Assembly (NCBI GenBank): GCA_945893145.1
Contig: CAMDDZ010000016.1
Span: forward strand, 1-64,000
Reading direction: 5' to 3'
Length of the DNA: 64,000 nt
Source of the DNA: Rhodoplanes serenus
GTDB taxonomy: Bacteria > Pseudomonadota > Alphaproteobacteria > Rhizobiales > Xanthobacteraceae
Shown here: positions 61,588-64,000 of the stretch, in pieces
Layout: each line of letters begins with the position of its first letter
How positions within the stretch are numbered: position 1 is the first letter of the stretch
The notes under the pieces: generated by a model
The model's input: the letters and a program-made list of their open reading frames with translations, nothing else
Database searches by the model: none
What the model was told of the DNA's origin: nothing
Program-made: the position numbers and the translations under genes

Positions 61588-61992
61588 TCACAGCGACATG
61601 GAAGCGGCGCTGAGCAAGCCAGCGGTCAGCGAAGCAAGGCCAAGCCAGATGGCGGCGCCGAGCTCGCCGGCCGCAATCCGTGCCGACAGGTCGGACACCG
61701 GAATGCGCGCCACATAATAGGCAACGATCTGCACGAAGATCGCGATCAGGCTCCAGATCGCGCAATCGACGATGTCGGCTGCGTGTGCGACCGCGCTCGC
61801 GACCGGCAGCGCAAACCCGAGCAGGCTCAAGCCGAGCGCAATGGCAGCGCCCGGCACGTTCTTGCCGATCAGGGCGAATTCATCGTGCGGCGTGATGCGG
61901 GTGTAGATCAGCAGATAGACGATGACCGCGACCGCAGACACGCAGAAATAAGCAAGGAACGCCGGCAATCCCGACAGCGACTGCAAGACCAT
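61588..61992 (-). CDS. DUF350 (YjfL-like) membrane protein
   Basis: Four TM segments, YTRITPHDEFALIGKNVPGAAIALGLSLLGFALPVASAVAHA...DIVDCAIWSLIAIFVQI. Confidence 0.88.
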   Translation of the reverse strand: MVLQSLSGLPAFLAYFCVSAVAVIVYLLIYTRITPHDEFALIGKNVPGAAIALGLSLLGFALPVASAVAHAADIVDCAIWSLIAIFVQIVAYYVARIPVSDLSARIAAGELGAAIWLGLASLTAGLLSAASMSL

Positions 61993-62021
61993 TGTGGCCT
62001 CCCCGGTCTGTGGAGCGCTTA

Positions 62022-62070
62022 GAGCATGATCCCGAAAAGTGGATACCGGTTTTCGGAAAAGATCATGCTC
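62022..62070. repeat. palindromic repeat GAGCATGATCCCGAAAAGTGGATACCGGTTTTCGGAAAAGATCATGCTC
   Basis: Perfect outer arms GAGCATGATC/GATCATGCTC and inner arms CCGAAAA/TTTTCGG; resembles the dispersed intergenic palindrome common in Rhizobiales. Confidence 0.85.
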
Positions 62071-62075
62071 AAACT

Positions 62076-62927
62076 CTAGTGGCGCGATTTGGCGAGTTGG
62101 TCAAATGCTTGAAGCGTGCGCAGTAAATTTTCCATATCTTTGAGCGCGATCATGTTCGGCCCGTCGGACGGCGCCTTGTCCGGATCCTGGTGGGTTTCGA
62201 TGAAAACGCCGGCGACGCCGACCGCGACCGCTGCGCGCGCCAGCACCGGCACGAACTCGCGCTCGCCGCCCGACGATGTGCCCTGCCCGCCCGGCTGCTG
62301 CACCGAATGCGTCGCATCGAAGATGATCGGCGCGTTGGTTTCGCGCGCCAGGATCGGCAGCGCCCGCATGTCGGAGACGAGTGTGTTGTAGCCGAACGAC
62401 GCGCCGCGCTCGGTGACCAGCACATTGGCGTTGCCGGCTCCGGTGAGCTTGGCCACCACGTTCTTCATGTCCCAGGGCGCGAGGAACTGGCCCTTCTTGA
62501 CGTTGACCACCTTGCCGGTGTTGGCCGCGGCGATGAGCAGATCGGTCTGCCGGCACAGGAAGGCCGGAATTTGCAGCACATCGGCGGCTTCCGCCGCGCG
62601 CGCGCATTGTTCGATCTCATGCACATCGGTCAGGACCGGCACGCCGAGCTTCTCGCGCACCTCGGCGAAGATCGGCAGCGCCTGATCGAGTCCCAGGCCG
62701 CGTGCACTCTTGGCGCTGGTGCGGTTGGCCTTGTCGAACGAGGTTTTGTAAACGAGGCCGATTTTCAACCGCGCCGCGATTTCCTTGAGCGCCGACGCCA
62801 TTTCGAGCGCGTGAGCGCGGCTCTCCAACTGGCAGGGGCCTGCGATCAGCGCGAGCGGCAGCGCATTGCCGAAGCGCGCTTGTCCTACGGCGACCACTGA
62901 TTTGGCGACGGAATCGCGTTGCGTCAT
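62076..62927 (-). CDS. kdsA: 3-deoxy-8-phosphooctulonate synthase
   Basis: [49 protein letters not shown]. Confidence 0.96.
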   Translation of the reverse strand: MTQRDSVAKSVVAVGQARFGNALPLALIAGPCQLESRAHALEMASALKEIAARLKIGLVYKTSFDKANRTSAKSARGLGLDQALPIFAEVREKLGVPVLTDVHEIEQCARAAEAADVLQIPAFLCRQTDLLIAAANTGKVVNVKKGQFLAPWDMKNVVAKLTGAGNANVLVTERGASFGYNTLVSDMRALPILARETNAPIIFDATHSVQQPGGQGTSSGGEREFVPVLARAAVAVGVAGVFIETHQDPDKAPSDGPNMIALKDMENLLRTLQAFDQLAKSRH

Positions 62928-62988
62928 GATTCCTGCAGTGTCTCCTCGTGGCCGGACCATGCGTCGCGGCGCCGTCCGGGTCAACGGG

Positions 62989-63855
62989 CTACGCCGCCTC
63001 GAACGCGAGCGTCGCGCCGAACGCGGCATCGGGGCCAACGACAAGCCAGCCCTGCTGTTTTTGGAATGGCGTGTTCGTCAGCGCAGCCGTGGCCCGGCCG
63101 CGATCACGCACCGAAAACCGGATTGCGGCCAGCCTCGCGCCGCGCGAAAGATCGGGCGGCGCCACGCCGAAATGATCCGCATAGGCTTTGGGATTCATCA
63201 CCTGGATTTCACCGCGCGGTGTCTTCAGCGTGATTCCGGACGAGGTGGCAAGCATTTCGCGTTCGTCTGCGAAGGCCGCGATGAAGACGTGATGGTCGGC
63301 CGGGTTCTCGGCGACCAGCACGATCGCGGCGACGCCGGTTGCCGAATTGGCGTGGTCCTGAAACGCCGGATTCCAGAAATTTTCGGGATAGTGCTGGTGG
63401 CAGGTGAAAAAACCGATGTCGGGCGCCTGCGCATCGCGCGCAAATGCGAGCGAGAACGCGACCTTCACGGGCGTGCCGTCCGGCCGCTTGCCCTCGCGTT
63501 CGAAATCGAAGGTCTTGAAATCGCCAAAGCCTGCAGCGCGGAACGCCGCCGCCTCCGCCGGCGTATCGTGGCCCCCCAGCACCAGCATCGAAAGTCCCTG
63601 CTGGCGCGCAAGGAAATCGCGGTTGTGCGCGCCGAACGAGAAATGGTCGGGCGCATGCGGCGCGATGTGGGTGGCGTCCGCGATGCTCAAGATTTCGATG
63701 AAGCAACCAGGGAATTGGACGAGGTGGTTCTGCGTCCCCCAGGCCGGCGTATGACGGTTGCGCGCGCCGACCGTGAAACCGAGCCGCCGATAGATCGCGG
63801 CCGCGGCATCGAGATCGCGCACCGCATGGACGATGTGATCGATGCCGCGCGCCAT
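62989..63855 (-). CDS. VOC family protein (glyoxalase-like)
   Basis: [56 protein letters not shown]. Confidence 0.9.
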   Translation of the reverse strand: MARGIDHIVHAVRDLDAAAAIYRRLGFTVGARNRHTPAWGTQNHLVQFPGCFIEILSIADATHIAPHAPDHFSFGAHNRDFLARQQGLSMLVLGGHDTPAEAAAFRAAGFGDFKTFDFEREGKRPDGTPVKVAFSLAFARDAQAPDIGFFTCHQHYPENFWNPAFQDHANSATGVAAIVLVAENPADHHVFIAAFADEREMLATSSGITLKTPRGEIQVMNPKAYADHFGVAPPDLSRGARLAAIRFSVRDRGRATAALTNTPFQKQQGWLVVGPDAAFGATLAFEAA

Positions 63856-63869
63856 GTAACGCGCCTATG

Positions 63870-64000
63870 TCACTTCACCGCGGAGAACGACGTCGGCTGC
63901 AGGAAGGCGCTTTTGACGTTGGCAATGATCGGTCCGTCCTTCTCGCTCTCGGCGCGCGCGCTGATCCAAGCGGGATCGGACTGGAACACGGTCCATTTCT
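63870..64000 (-). CDS. C-terminal part of a probable NIPSNAP-family protein, truncated by window edge
   Basis: Minus-strand frame ...KWTVFQSDPAWISARAESEKDGPIIANVKSAFLQPTSFSAVK*. Confidence 0.6.
   Translation of the reverse strand, partial: KWTVFQSDPAWISARAESEKDGPIIANVKSAFLQPTSFSAVK

Overview
GC-rich chromosomal window, most consistent with an alphaproteobacterium of the Hyphomicrobiales (Bradyrhizobium/Xanthobacteraceae-like). That assignment rests on gene content and order (dusB-ntrB-ntrC-ntrY-ntrX...hfq-hflX, pdhA-pdhB-DUF5076-pdhC-lpdA-lipA, thiO-thiS-thiG-thiE). Main blocks: (i) about 3-14.7 kb, a respiratory formate dehydrogenase locus: fdhA/B/C, a Tat-signal small subunit and a 40-aa membrane peptide, plus poorly characterised accessory genes (multi-4Fe-4S protein, degenerate biotin/lipoate-ligase-fold protein, DUF6505, DUF6352, DUF3305, DUF3306, and a TorD-type chaperone fused to a Cro/YdaS-like HTH); (ii) cell wall and core genes (rlpA, DacC-type carboxypeptidase, tmk, holB, metG, tatD, dps, mazG, hflX, hfq); (iii) the nitrogen regulatory operon dusB-ntrBCYX; (iv) ispDF, cinA, lipA; (v) the pyruvate dehydrogenase operon with two tandem DUF5076 genes; (vi) eno, queF; (vii) a TPP-riboswitch-preceded thiamine operon; (viii) two tandem MFS genes and a DUF350/YgiB-like/glutathionylspermidine-synthase-like module; (ix) kdsA, next to a palindromic repeat. 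I saw no rRNA, tRNA, CRISPR array or transposon. The best candidate for an under-described system is the formate dehydrogenase accessory module, especially the HTH-TorD fusion. Product calls come from reading the translated sequences; no database search was run.
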